DNA of 64,000 nt from UBA2219 sp964612075 (GCA_964612075.1 CAZTFC010000001.1:1-64000); one strand, 5' to 3'. Positions 45,757 through 54,737 are shown, counted from the first letter of the stretch. Notes: a model not told the origin generated them from the sequence alone. Made by a program: numbers and translations.

Positions 45757-46317
45757 ATGCTGAACACAGGGGAGTGCATCCTCTATAGCGGAAGTGCCCC
45801 CGGCGCCGAGGCCGAATTCGGCGCCCAGGCGGAGGCCCACGGCATCGAGGAAGTCAACTACACGTACGAGGGCCGCGTGCCCGCCCGGACCCGGGGGATC
45901 CGGGTTCTTTCCGGGGAGGAACTGGCGAAGGGGGACGTGAGCCTCACCTACGTCTCCCGGCTCCTGAACCGGTCCTACACCGACGCGCCGACGATCCGGA
46001 AGGTGCTCCAGACCATCTGGTACCAGGTCAATTCCGGCCAGGAGATGTACGTGGTCGGTTCGATCCTTCCCGACGGAACCGTCAAGGGAGGAACCGGATG
46101 GGGGGCGGAGTTCGCCAAGCTCTGCAACAAGCCGGTCTTCGTCTTCGACCAGGGGAAGAACGCCTGGTTCGCCTGGAAGGACGAGAAGTGGGTCCTCCCG
46201 GAAGGCGGGCAGGCGATCCGCATTGGGAACCCCCGCTTCACGGGGACGGGCACCCGCCTCCTCGAGGAAACCGGCCGGAAGGCGATCCGGGAGCTCTTCG
46301 CCCGCTCCTTTGCGTGA
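45757..46317 (+). CDS. Uncharacterised SLOG-like (Rossmannoid) protein
   Basis: 186 residues with AAGGAG 6 bases before the ATG. It opens ECILYSGSAPGAEAEFG, a glycine-rich turn after the first strand, and later carries VVGSILPDGTVKGGTGWGAE followed by FAKLCNKPVFVFDQ. This order (nucleotide-type glycine turn, then GTGWGAEFA and a strand ending PVFVFDQ) resembles SLOG/LOG-type proteins that bind nucleotides or nucleotide-derived ligands. There is no LOG PGGxGT motif, so no enzyme activity is assigned. The gene is 7 bases from typA and probably co-transcribed. Confidence 0.75.
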   Translation: MLNTGECILYSGSAPGAEAEFGAQAEAHGIEEVNYTYEGRVPARTRGIRVLSGEELAKGDVSLTYVSRLLNRSYTDAPTIRKVLQTIWYQVNSGQEMYVVGSILPDGTVKGGTGWGAEFAKLCNKPVFVFDQGKNAWFAWKDEKWVLPEGGQAIRIGNPRFTGTGTRLLEETGRKAIRELFARSFA

Positions 46318-46324
46318 GAACGCC

Positions 46325-48139
46325 ATGACGCCGGCGGCCGTCACCCCCATCCGCAACGTCGCGATCATCGCCCACGTCGACCACGGGAAGACCACCCTGG
46401 TCGACGGGATGCTGCGGCAGAGCGGCATCTTCCGCGAGCACCAGGCCGTCGTCGAGCGGGTGATGGACAACATCGACCTCGAGCGGGAGAAGGGGATCAC
46501 GATCATGGCGAAGAACACCGCCGTGGTCTACCGGGGAGTCAAGATCAACATCGTGGACACCCCCGGGCACGCCGACTTCGGCGGCGAGGTGGAGCGGACG
46601 CTGAAGATGGTGGACGGCGTGCTGCTGCTGGTCGACGCCTCCGAGGGGCCGCTGCCGCAGACCCGCTTCGTGCTCAAGAAAGCGCTCGAGCGGGAGCTCC
46701 CGGTCATCCTGGTCATCAACAAGATCGACCGCCCCGACGCCCGGATCGACGAGGTCCTCGACGAGGTCTACGACCTCTTCATCGACCTCGATGCGACGGA
46801 GGACCAGCTCGACTTCCCCGTCCTCCTGGCCAACGCGCGGGCGGGGACCGCCGCCCTCCGGGGCGAAGGGCCGGGGCGCAGCCTCCAGCCGCTCTTCGAG
46901 GCGATCCTCTCCCACGTGCCGCCGCCGACGGGCGACCCGTCGAATACCCTCCAGTTCCTGGTGACCAACCTCGACTACAGCGACTACGTCGGCCGGCTGG
47001 CCGTCGGGCGGATCTTCGAGGGGACGCTGCGCGCGGCGTCGACCGTTTCCCTCTGCGGCACCGGGGATTCGTCGAAGAAGGTCAAGGTGGCGCTGCTCTA
47101 CGGGTTCGAGGGGCTCTCCCGCATGGAGATCCCCGAGGCGGGCGCGGGCGACATCGTGGCGGTGGCCGGGATCGAGGACGTGACGATCGGGGACACGCTC
47201 TCCGACGCGGAGGCGCCCGTTCCCCTGCCGCGCATCGCGGTCGACGAGCCCACCGTGTCGATGGTCTTCTCCGTGAACACCTCCCCGTTCGCGGGGAAGG
47301 AGGGGCGGTTCGTCACGTCGCGCCAGCTTCGCGCCCGGCTGGAGAAGGAGCTCTTGGGGAACGTTTCGTTGAGGATCGATTTCTCCGGCACCGACGCGTT
47401 CACCGTGATGGGGCGCGGGGAGCTGCAGCTGGCGATCCTCATCGAGATGATGCGGCGGGAGGGGTTCGAGCTCTCCGTCTCCCGGCCCGAGGTGGTGACG
47501 AAGGACGTGGGCGGGGTGCTGATGGAGCCGGTGGAGCTTCTGTTCGTGGACGTCCCCGACGGGTACCTCGGCGCGGTGACGCAGGCGCTGGGCGAGAGGC
47601 GGGCGAAGATGACGAAGATGGTCAACCCGGGGCAGGGGCGCGTCCGTATGGAGTACCGCATCCCCTCGCGCGGCCTCATCGGCTTCCGCTCGGACTTCCT
47701 GACGCTGACCCGCGGGACGGGGCTGATGAACCACCTTTTCGGCGGTCACGAGCCGTGGGGCGGGCCGATCCCGGAGCGGGTCAACGGGGCGCTGGTGGCC
47801 GACCGCGTCGGCCGGGCGACGGCGTACGCCATCTTCCACCTGCAGTCCCGGGGGATCTTCTTCATCGGCGAGGGGGAGCAGGTCTACGAGGGGATGATCG
47901 TTGGCGAGAACTCCCGTCCGAACGACATCGATATCAATATCACCAAGGAAAAGAAGCTCACCAACATCCGCGCCGCCGGGGCCGACGAGGCGCTCCGGCT
48001 GGTTCCCCCGAAGATCTTCTCCCTGGAGGCCGCGCTCGAGTGGATCAACAAGGACGAGCTGGTGGAGATCACCCCCTCCTCGGTCCGCATGCGGAAGAAG
48101 ATCCTGAAGGGCGACGACCGCCCCCGCAAGAAGGAATGA
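46325..48139 (+). CDS. typA: Ribosome-associated GTPase TypA/BipA
   Basis: 604 residues, the standard TypA length. The G-domain shows AHVDHGKTTLVDGML (G1), DTPGHADFGGEVERT (G3) and INKIDRPDAR (G4). EF-G-like domains follow, and the C-terminal part has RVRMEYRIPSRGLIGFRSDF and NSRPNDIDINITKEKKLTN, both specific to TypA. It acts on the 50S subunit in ribosome assembly and stress adaptation. The ATG follows the SLOG-like gene by 7 bases. Confidence 0.96.
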   Translation: MTPAAVTPIRNVAIIAHVDHGKTTLVDGMLRQSGIFREHQAVVERVMDNIDLEREKGITIMAKNTAVVYRGVKINIVDTPGHADFGGEVERTLKMVDGVLLLVDASEGPLPQTRFVLKKALERELPVILVINKIDRPDARIDEVLDEVYDLFIDLDATEDQLDFPVLLANARAGTAALRGEGPGRSLQPLFEAILSHVPPPTGDPSNTLQFLVTNLDYSDYVGRLAVGRIFEGTLRAASTVSLCGTGDSSKKVKVALLYGFEGLSRMEIPEAGAGDIVAVAGIEDVTIGDTLSDAEAPVPLPRIAVDEPTVSMVFSVNTSPFAGKEGRFVTSRQLRARLEKELLGNVSLRIDFSGTDAFTVMGRGELQLAILIEMMRREGFELSVSRPEVVTKDVGGVLMEPVELLFVDVPDGYLGAVTQALGERRAKMTKMVNPGQGRVRMEYRIPSRGLIGFRSDFLTLTRGTGLMNHLFGGHEPWGGPIPERVNGALVADRVGRATAYAIFHLQSRGIFFIGEGEQVYEGMIVGENSRPNDIDINITKEKKLTNIRAAGADEALRLVPPKIFSLEAALEWINKDELVEITPSSVRMRKKILKGDDRPRKKE

Positions 48140-48179
48140 GATAGAATAGGGGGACATCCAGTCTTCGAGGGGGTTCCCC

Positions 48180-48695
48180 ATGCCGAGAGCCCAAGATTCA
48201 CCCCCCAAGGAACATCCGGCCGCCAACGCCATCGCCCGCGCCCTGCGGTTCGAGAAGTCCGGGATGCGGTATTACGGGCTGGCCGCGTCGAAAGCCGCGG
48301 ACCCGTTCGCCCGGAAGACGTTCGCCCTCCTCGCCGACATGGAGCGCAAGCACATGAGCGACATCCTGGAGATCGCCCGCCGGCTCGAGGGGGAGGGGAA
48401 GTTCCCCAAGGTTTCCGCGGAGGACAGCGAGGGGCGGATGCGCCTGTTCCGGCGGGAGATGGCGCGGATCCGCAAGGAGAAGACGATCTCGGGCGACTCG
48501 GCCGCCGCGATGCGGAAGGCGCTCGGGTTCGAGGCCGAGGTGCGGGAGATGTACGACCGCATGTCGAAGGCCGCCGCCGACCCGCAGGAGAGAAGGTTCT
48601 TCCGGCTCCTGTCGCTGGAAGAGCAGGCGCACTTCGAGATCGTCTACGAGTACCTCGACTACCTGGAGGCCGTCGGGCTGCGGATGCGCGAGTAA
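48180..48695 (+). CDS. Rubrerythrin-like ferritin-fold protein
   Basis: 171 residues, mostly helical. Candidate di-iron ligands occur in ALRFEKSGMRYY, LADMERKHMSD, GFEAEVREMYD and LSLEEQAHFEIVYEYL, giving two ExxH-type pairs typical of the rubrerythrin/ferritin-like four-helix bundle. There is no C-terminal rubredoxin domain, so it is an erythrin-type protein that could reduce peroxide or handle iron. It begins 40 bases after typA, behind a possible TAGAAT -10 (48142-48147), and ends 2 bases before the fold-back element. Confidence 0.85.
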   Translation: MPRAQDSPPKEHPAANAIARALRFEKSGMRYYGLAASKAADPFARKTFALLADMERKHMSDILEIARRLEGEGKFPKVSAEDSEGRMRLFRREMARIRKEKTISGDSAAAMRKALGFEAEVREMYDRMSKAAADPQERRFFRLLSLEEQAHFEIVYEYLDYLEAVGLRMRE

Positions 48696-48697
48696 GG

Positions 48698-48965
48698 GCG
48701 GCCGCAAGGGGCGCATTCCTCGCGCGAGCAGCCCCATGCATCATACACGGGAAAGGGTCTCCTGTTCCGCGGCAGGGGTCCCTCGGAGCTACGGCTCGTC
48801 GGCCGTCCCTGGCCTCCTCGCCTGCGCTGTTTCTCCCTCCGCCCTCCTGGCTCTCGGTTCGAAACAGACGCCGCTCCTCACGACTCCTGCCGCTTCACGG
48901 GAGACTGCTTTCCCGGCATGAATCAATGGCATTGCTCGTGCGAGGAGGGCGCCCTTTGCGGCCGC
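48698..48965. repeat. ~268-bp imperfect fold-back (inverted-repeat) element
   Basis: The 312-bp gap between convergent genes is filled by a long imperfect palindrome. Outer arms 48698-48730 and 48933-48965 are 33 bases each and match as reverse complements at about 29 positions, both ending in GCGGCCGC. Nested inward are CGGGAAAG (48748-48755)/CTTTCCCG (48908-48915), TCTCC (48758-48762)/GGAGA (48900-48904), GCGGCAGG (48769-48776)/CCTGCCGC (48886-48893) and CTGTTTC (48827-48833)/GAAACAG (48861-48867). The left arm holds an extra 30 or so bases with its own small hairpins. No protein-coding or tRNA signal is credible inside. It may be a MITE, a structured RNA or a large bidirectional transcription barrier. 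Confidence 0.75.
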
Positions 48966-49007
48966 TCCCGCATACTGTTTTCGTCCGCTGAAGGAGACGC
49001 CATCCGG

Positions 49008-49781
49008 TCACGGCGCCGCGTCGACCGGAACGAACGTCCCCCGGACCGCTCCGTCCTCGAGATCGATCCGGTAGAACCCCGTCCTCTGGAAGGGGAGGAA
49101 GGGGATCCGCTCGATCCCCGTCACGACCACGAGGATCCCATCCCAGTCGTGCGCCAGGTTCATGTGCTCGTGGCCGGCCAGCACCGCGTCCACCCGGTGC
49201 TTTTTCAGGATGCGGAGCAGCTTCCGGCTCCGCTCCTCGTAGCCGGGGCGTGTCCCGTGGGGGCGGATCTCCCCGGTGGCGGGCGGGATGTGCATCGCCA
49301 CGACAAGGAAGTCGATCCCGTCGCTTCCCTTCGGGTGCGCTGCCAGGTCGCGGTCGAGCCAGGCGAGGGTATTTTCCGTCAGCGACAATCCGGCGTTGTC
49401 CAGGACCGCGAAATGGGCGTCTTTGTGATCGAAGGAATAGGAGGTCCCCGGCAGCCCGAACCGCCGCGCGAAACGCTCCACCGCCCCCTTCCCGATCCTG
49501 TCGCGGTTGCCGATGACCGGGTAGAGCGGCTTCCGGAACGACGCGGTCGCCTCGAGGAACCGGTCCCACTCTGCCTTCCGGCTCCGTTCGGTCATGTCGC
49601 CGACATGGACCAGGAATTCCATGTCGGAGCGGTCGACCGCCGAAAGGACCCGGGCGAAGAGGCCGGAGCGGTCGTCGTGGGTGTCCCCGGTGACGGCGAA
49701 CGACCAGGCGAAGCCGTTCGCCGCGACGAAAAGGATCGCGAAAACTGCCCCGATTTTGTTGAAGGGGATTCGGCGTCTCAC
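49008..49781 (-). CDS. Secreted calcineurin-like metallophosphoesterase
   Basis: 257 residues from a GTG overlapping the MFS gene stop (GTGA). The N-terminus FNKIGAVFAILFVAANGFAWS is a signal peptide, so the enzyme is periplasmic or anchored. Metal ligands of the calcineurin fold are visible: GDTHDD, VHVGDMTERS, IGNRD, and AGHEHMN near the C-terminus. The substrate (phosphomonoester, diester or nucleotide) cannot be told from sequence. It is the last gene of the glgB-containing run. Confidence 0.88.
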   Translation of the reverse strand: MRRRIPFNKIGAVFAILFVAANGFAWSFAVTGDTHDDRSGLFARVLSAVDRSDMEFLVHVGDMTERSRKAEWDRFLEATASFRKPLYPVIGNRDRIGKGAVERFARRFGLPGTSYSFDHKDAHFAVLDNAGLSLTENTLAWLDRDLAAHPKGSDGIDFLVVAMHIPPATGEIRPHGTRPGYEERSRKLLRILKKHRVDAVLAGHEHMNLAHDWDGILVVVTGIERIPFLPFQRTGFYRIDLEDGAVRGTFVPVDAAP

Positions 49782-51010
49782 GCGGCCTCGCACAGCTCCG
49801 GGTACCTCCGGCGGACCCACAGGCCGGCGGCCATCCCCGCGACCGCGAACGACGCCAGCGCGGCAGGGGTCGAGGTATACTCCGCCATCAACCCGATCAG
49901 CAGGCTGCCGACCCGCATCAGCCCGAGCAGCAGGGAGACGTAGAGCGCCATCACTCGTCCCCGGAGATGGTCCGGCACCTGCTCCTGCAGCAGGGAGTTC
50001 GCCAGGGCGTTCTGCACCACGTAGGCGAACCCCACGGCGACCAGGACCAGGATGGACGCCGCGTACCCCCTGCAGAAGGAGAAGGCCAGCAGCAGCGCGG
50101 GGAAGGCCAGGCTCGAGACCGTGATCGTCCTCCCTTTCCGCCTGCCCATGGCGGGATTGGCGGAGAACAGGGACCCGACGACCGAGCCGACCCCCGCCGC
50201 GGACATCAGGACGCCGTACGCCCCCGCGTCGCGCCCCAGGATCTCCTTCGCGAAGATCGGCACCAGGACGTAGAACGGCATGGCGATCAGCGCGGAGAGG
50301 GAGATCAGCAGGACGACGGCGCGCGGGACGCGGTTCTCCCGGAGGTACCGCACCCCGCCCAGCCGGTCCCTGGAGGATTCTCCCGACGCATCGGTCCGGC
50401 GGATGAGGGAGACGTCCATCAGAAAGAGGGCGAGCAGCACCGCGAGGAAGCTGACGCCGTTCAGGAAGAAGGCGCCCGCCACCCCGGAGGTCGCCACGAG
50501 GATCCCGGCCGCCGCGGGGCCCAGGACGCGCGCCCCGTGGAAGATGCTCGAGTTGAGGGCGATGGCGTTGGTCAGGTCCTCCTTCCCCACCAGCTCCACC
50601 GCGAAGGCCTGCCGCGCCGGGGTGTCGATCGCCATGGCGGCCCCGAGCAGGAACGCCAGCAGGAGGACGTGCCAGAAGCGAACGACGCCGGCCCAGCACA
50701 GGAGGGCGAGGATGAAGGCGAGGAGCATCATCGCCACCTGGCACCAGAAGACCACGAGGCGCTTTTCGAAGCGGTCGGCGATCGCCCCGGCGTACAGGGT
50801 CAGGAGGACCATCGGGACCGCGCCGATGAAGTTGACCAGCCCCAGGTCGGCCGCGGAGCCGGTGAGCTCGTAGACCAGCCAGTTCTGGGCGATGGTCTGC
50901 ATCCAAGTGCCGACGAGCGAGGTGAGCTGGCCGAAGAACCAGAGGCGGAAATTCCGGTGGCGCATCGCCTGGAACGTCGAGGCGAACGCTCCGTGGGCGT
51001 CGGGGTTCAC
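49778..51010 (-). CDS. MFS exporter of the enterobactin-exporter (EntS/MFS_3) type
   Basis: 410 residues from a GTG overlapping the glgB stop. The start FQAMRHRNFRLWFFGQ and the following SLVGTWMQTIAQNWLVYELT match MFS_3 (DUF894) exporters related to EntS. A cytoplasmic loop AGAIADRFEKRLVV carries the family's GxxaDRxxrR-like motif A, and about 12 hydrophobic helices are evident. Members export siderophores, drugs or unknown solutes; nothing here fixes the substrate. Confidence 0.9.
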   Translation of the reverse strand: MNPDAHGAFASTFQAMRHRNFRLWFFGQLTSLVGTWMQTIAQNWLVYELTGSAADLGLVNFIGAVPMVLLTLYAGAIADRFEKRLVVFWCQVAMMLLAFILALLCWAGVVRFWHVLLLAFLLGAAMAIDTPARQAFAVELVGKEDLTNAIALNSSIFHGARVLGPAAAGILVATSGVAGAFFLNGVSFLAVLLALFLMDVSLIRRTDASGESSRDRLGGVRYLRENRVPRAVVLLISLSALIAMPFYVLVPIFAKEILGRDAGAYGVLMSAAGVGSVVGSLFSANPAMGRRKGRTITVSSLAFPALLLAFSFCRGYAASILVLVAVGFAYVVQNALANSLLQEQVPDHLRGRVMALYVSLLLGLMRVGSLLIGLMAEYTSTPAALASFAVAGMAAGLWVRRRYPELCEAA

Positions 51011-53226
51011 TTCGGGGCGGGAAGGAGGAAGAGAGCCCCCAGCGGCGGAAGGGAGAGCGGCACGGAGAAGGGGCGCCCCATCCACGGCGTTTCCTCCGCT
51101 TCGACCGCCCCGCCGTTCCCCACGTTGCCGCCGCCATACGCGGCGGCGTCGCTGTTCAACGCCTCGATGTACCGGCCGGGGTACGGGAGGCCGACGCGGT
51201 ATCCCTCCCGGGGCATGGGGGTGAAGTTGAAGACGCACACCGCGCACTCCGACGGGTCCTTCCCGCGGCGCAGCAGGGAGACGACGGAGTTGTCCACGTC
51301 GCGGAAGTCGATCCACTCGAACCCCTCGGGCCGGAAATCCATCTCGTGGAGCGCGGGGGTCTCCCGGTAGAGCCGGTTCAGGTCGCGGACGAACCGCTGC
51401 ACGCCCCGGTGGCTGTCCCATCGCAGCAGGTCCCACTGGAGCGAGTGGTCGTGGTTCCATTCCTCCCACTGCGCGATCTCGCCGCCCATGAACAGGAGCT
51501 TCTTGCCCGGGTGGGCGTACATGTAGGAGTAGAGCAGCCGGAGGTTGGCGAACTTCCTCCACAGGTCGCCGGGCATCTTGTCGAGCATCGAGCGCTTCAG
51601 GTGCACGACCTCGTCGTGGGAGAAGGGCAGGACGAAGTTCTCGTGGAAGGCGTACAGCAGCGCGAAGGTGAGCTGGCCGAAGTGGAACTTCCGGTGGATG
51701 GGGTCCTTCTCGATGAACGACAGCATGTCGTGCATCCACCCCATGTTCCATTTCAGCGTGAACCCCAGCCCCCCGAGGTACACGGGGCGCGAGACGGCCG
51801 GCCACGCCGTGGACTCCTCGGCGACCGTGAAGGCGCCGGGGTGCCGGGAATGCACCTCCTCGTTCATCCGCTTGAGGAAGGCGATCGCCTCCAGGTTCTC
51901 CCGGCCCCCGAAGGCGTTGGGGATCCACTCCCCCGGCTTGCGCGAATAGTCGAGGTACAGCATGGACGCGACCGCGTCCACCCGGAGGCCGTCGATGTGG
52001 TACTTCTTCATCCAGAACAGGGCGTTGGAGAGGAGGAAATTCGCGACTTCCCGCCGCCCGAAGTTGAAGACGAGCGTGCCCCAGTCGCGGTGCTCGCCCA
52101 GCCGCGGGTCCGCGTGCTCGTAGAGGTGGGTCCCGTCGAAGGAGGCCAGGCCGTGCGAGTCGCGCGGGAAGTGGGCCGGCACCCAGTCGAGGATCACGCC
52201 GATCCCCTCCCGGTGGCACCGGTCGACGAACTCCATGAACTCCCGGGGGCGGCCGAAGCGGGACGTCGGGGCGTAGTAGCCGAGCACCTGGTATCCCCAC
52301 GACCCGTCGAAGGGATGCTCCGCCACCGGGAGCAGCTCGACGTGGGTATACCCCATTTCCTTGACGTACGGCACGAGATCGTCCGCCAGCTCCCGGTAGG
52401 AGAGATACGGGCCGCCCTCGCCCTCCTTCCTCTTCCAGGAACCGAGGTGGACCTCGTAGACGGAGAAGGGGCCGTCGAGAACGTTGCGGCGGGCGCGCCC
52501 CTCCATCCAGTCCGAGTCCCCCCACTCGTACCCGTCGACGGAGCAGACGATCGACCCCGTGCGGGGAGGCCGCTCGCAACGGAAAGCGAAGGGGTCGGTC
52601 TTGAGGAGGATCTTCCCGCCCTCGCGGGAGCGGATCTCGTACTTGTAGACCTCCTCCTCGACCACTTCGGGCAGGAAGATCTCCCAGATGCCCGATTCGC
52701 CCCGGTTGCGCATCGGGTGCACGCGGCCGTCCCAGTGGTTCGCGTTGCACACCACCGACACCCGCTCGGCGTTGGGCGCCCACACGGCGAAGGCGGTCCC
52801 CCGGACGCCCCCGTGGGCGATCACGTGGCTGCCCAGCTTCTCGTACTGCTCGAGGTGGCTCCCCTCGGCCAGGAGGTGGATGTCGAAATCGGACAGGACC
52901 AGGCCGAAGGCGTAGGGGTCGTGCTGCTCCCACCGGTACCCGCTGCGGTCGGTGAACTCGAGGCGGTAGGGAAAGATCTCCGCCTCCCCGGGGAACTGCG
53001 CCTCGAACACGCCGTCGGGATGGATCCGGGACAGGACGGTGCGGCTCGGCCCCTCCTCGCCGTCGCGCATCAGCGCGACGTCCTGCGCTCCGGGATGGAT
53101 CACCCGCACGGAGACGAACCGCCGCCCCTTCTCCTCGACGACGTGGGGCCCCAGCACCGAGAAGGGGTCCCAGTGGCGCGCGCCGAGGAGCCGGTCGATG
53201 TCTCCCTTGCGGATAGAGGTTTTCAT
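51007..53226 (-). CDS. glgB: 1,4-alpha-glucan branching enzyme
   Basis: 739 residues, the long GlgB form with duplicated N-terminal CBM48-like domains (N1 about 10-110, N2 about 115-215). The GH13 barrel shows DWVPAHFPRD, the nucleophile Asp in DGLRVDAVASMLYLDY, the acid Glu in TVAEESTAWP and the transition-state His-Asp in PFSHDEVVH. It adds alpha-1,6 branches to glycogen. No glgA, glgC or glgP is nearby, which is unusual, though phosphoglucomutase is in the window. Start and stop overlap both neighbours by 4 bases. Confidence 0.96.
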   Translation of the reverse strand: MKTSIRKGDIDRLLGARHWDPFSVLGPHVVEEKGRRFVSVRVIHPGAQDVALMRDGEEGPSRTVLSRIHPDGVFEAQFPGEAEIFPYRLEFTDRSGYRWEQHDPYAFGLVLSDFDIHLLAEGSHLEQYEKLGSHVIAHGGVRGTAFAVWAPNAERVSVVCNANHWDGRVHPMRNRGESGIWEIFLPEVVEEEVYKYEIRSREGGKILLKTDPFAFRCERPPRTGSIVCSVDGYEWGDSDWMEGRARRNVLDGPFSVYEVHLGSWKRKEGEGGPYLSYRELADDLVPYVKEMGYTHVELLPVAEHPFDGSWGYQVLGYYAPTSRFGRPREFMEFVDRCHREGIGVILDWVPAHFPRDSHGLASFDGTHLYEHADPRLGEHRDWGTLVFNFGRREVANFLLSNALFWMKKYHIDGLRVDAVASMLYLDYSRKPGEWIPNAFGGRENLEAIAFLKRMNEEVHSRHPGAFTVAEESTAWPAVSRPVYLGGLGFTLKWNMGWMHDMLSFIEKDPIHRKFHFGQLTFALLYAFHENFVLPFSHDEVVHLKRSMLDKMPGDLWRKFANLRLLYSYMYAHPGKKLLFMGGEIAQWEEWNHDHSLQWDLLRWDSHRGVQRFVRDLNRLYRETPALHEMDFRPEGFEWIDFRDVDNSVVSLLRRGKDPSECAVCVFNFTPMPREGYRVGLPYPGRYIEALNSDAAAYGGGNVGNGGAVEAEETPWMGRPFSVPLSLPPLGALFLLPAPK

Positions 53227-53840
53227 CGCACCCGGAAGGTGATCTCCTCGACGTCCTTGCCGCCCCCGCGGGTCTCGACGGAGACGAGGACGCGGTAGCT
53301 CCCCGGGCGGGCGTCCCGGGGGAGGGTGATGGGGACGACGGATTGCCAGGTTCCCCCCTCGCGCTCGATGTCGACCTTGGCCTCTCCCACGCGGGCGCCG
53401 TCGAACAGGATCTCGCGGGCCTCGCGGACGGGGACCATCACGTCTTCCCTCGGGGTCAGGACGGCGTACGTCATCCGGATCTCGATGGTGTCCCCGGGAC
53501 TCGCGACGGCCGGGGCGGACCGGACCGTCTCGATCCGCACCCGGACGTCCTTCGCCGAGGAATATTCGGCGTGGGCCTGCCGCGTTTCCGCGAGCCCCTT
53601 TTCCTTGCGGTCGTGATAGTCGCCGAGGATCCCGCCGGTAAGCGCGCCCAGCAGGCCGCCGACCACCGCGCCGCGCTTGCCGCCCACCAGTCCGCCGATG
53701 ACCGCCCCGCTCGCCGCGCCGACGCCGGCTCCGACGACGGCCCCCTCGTGCTCCCTCGCGCCCTGGCCCGTCGTGGCGCACCCCTGCGGGACCGCGAGGA
53801 GCAGGGCGGCGACCAGTGCGAGGCAGACGGTCTTGCGCAT
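53223..53840 (-). CDS. Glycine-zipper lipoprotein
   Basis: 205 residues. The leader LALVAALLLAVPQGC ends in a cysteine that may be lipidated, although the lipobox is imperfect. A glycine-zipper segment (about residues 35-75; GAGVGAASGAVIGGLVGG then KRGAVVGGLLGALTGGILG) can insert in or oligomerise at membranes. The C-terminal half is a predicted beta-sandwich domain (DTIEIRMTYAVLTP). Similar proteins are outer-membrane-associated. It overlaps glgB by 4 bases. Confidence 0.8.
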   Translation of the reverse strand: MRKTVCLALVAALLLAVPQGCATTGQGAREHEGAVVGAGVGAASGAVIGGLVGGKRGAVVGGLLGALTGGILGDYHDRKEKGLAETRQAHAEYSSAKDVRVRIETVRSAPAVASPGDTIEIRMTYAVLTPREDVMVPVREAREILFDGARVGEAKVDIEREGGTWQSVVPITLPRDARPGSYRVLVSVETRGGGKDVEEITFRVR

Positions 53841-53876
53841 GGGTTCCTCCTGAAGATGCGGGTAACCTGAAGTTTC

Positions 53877-54692
53877 CTAAACGGTGAACTTCCGCAGCGG
53901 CGCGTCCCGGCGGGCCGCGTGGATGGGGATCCCGTCGAACCGGTGGGAGGACAGGATCTCGCGGACCGTGCCGCGGGCCAGCTCCGGCGTGTTGTGGTCC
54001 GCGCTCAGGTGGCAGAGGATGACGGCCGAGGGGACTTTCCTGCTTTCCTGCAGGACCCGCACGAGGAATTTCCCCGCCTGGACGTTGGAGAAATGACCCA
54101 TGCCCGACCCAACCCGCGCCTTGTCGAGCCGGGAGCTCCGGTTCAGCATCGCCTCGTCGTAGTTCGCCTCGATCAGGATCAGGTCGCTGTCGATGAACTC
54201 CTCGAACAGCCCGTTCTCGTTCTGGCCCAGGTCGGTGGCCATCGAGACGCGGACCTCCCGCTCCCCGGCGGCGGGCGAGAAGGAGAACCCGCACGTGACT
54301 CCCCGGGCGTCGTGGGGGACCCGGAACGGGCGGATCGCGATCCCCCCGACGGAGAAGGTCTCGCCGTCCGAGAACGTCCGGACCGGCGCGCGGGCGGGGG
54401 AGCGGGGCAGCACCTTCCGCGCGAAGCCGTCGAGGTTGCCGCGGTGCAGGTGGATCGGGACGTCGTGCCTCGCGCAGCAGGCGACGGCGGACTGGTTGAC
54501 GTGGTCGCTGTGGAGATGGGACACCAGGACGGCGTCCACGTCGCCCCACCCGCACTCCGCCTCGGCCAGCGCCGCCGAGAGCCCCCGCTGGGAGGGCAGC
54601 CCCGCGTCGACGAGAAGGATGGTCCCCGCGTGCGACACGAGCGTGAGGTTCCCGGAGGAGCCGCTGCGCAGGGGCGTTACGTGGAAATCCAC
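53877..54692 (-). CDS. MBL-fold metallohydrolase (WalJ/YycJ-like)
   Basis: 271 residues from a GTG (54690-54692); there is no ATG in the conserved part. The N-terminus HVTPLRSGSSGNLTLVS and the zinc motif LVSHLHSDHVNQ (HxHxDH) are typical of the YycJ/WalJ family, with later metal ligands in SMATDLGQN and CHLSADHN. Relatives are 5'-to-3' exonucleases or DNA-repair associated hydrolases. It starts the minus-strand run that continues through the glycine-zipper gene to glgB. Confidence 0.85.
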   Translation of the reverse strand: MDFHVTPLRSGSSGNLTLVSHAGTILLVDAGLPSQRGLSAALAEAECGWGDVDAVLVSHLHSDHVNQSAVACCARHDVPIHLHRGNLDGFARKVLPRSPARAPVRTFSDGETFSVGGIAIRPFRVPHDARGVTCGFSFSPAAGEREVRVSMATDLGQNENGLFEEFIDSDLILIEANYDEAMLNRSSRLDKARVGSGMGHFSNVQAGKFLVRVLQESRKVPSAVILCHLSADHNTPELARGTVREILSSHRFDGIPIHAARRDAPLRKFTV

Positions 54693-54737
54693 CGTCCGGT
54701 CCGCCTTCTCCCGCCGTTTTTTTCCGCGTCGCCGCTG

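Noticed and set aside
48850..48875. GGTTCGAAAC, similar to a tRNA T-loop
   Set aside because: No acceptor, D or anticodon arms can be folded around it; it belongs to the loop side of the fold-back element.
48736..48921. A 61-codon open frame inside the fold-back element
   Set aside because: It has no ribosome site or recognisable motif and follows the palindrome; low-complexity Ser/Ala/Pro content is what the GC-rich repeat would give by chance.
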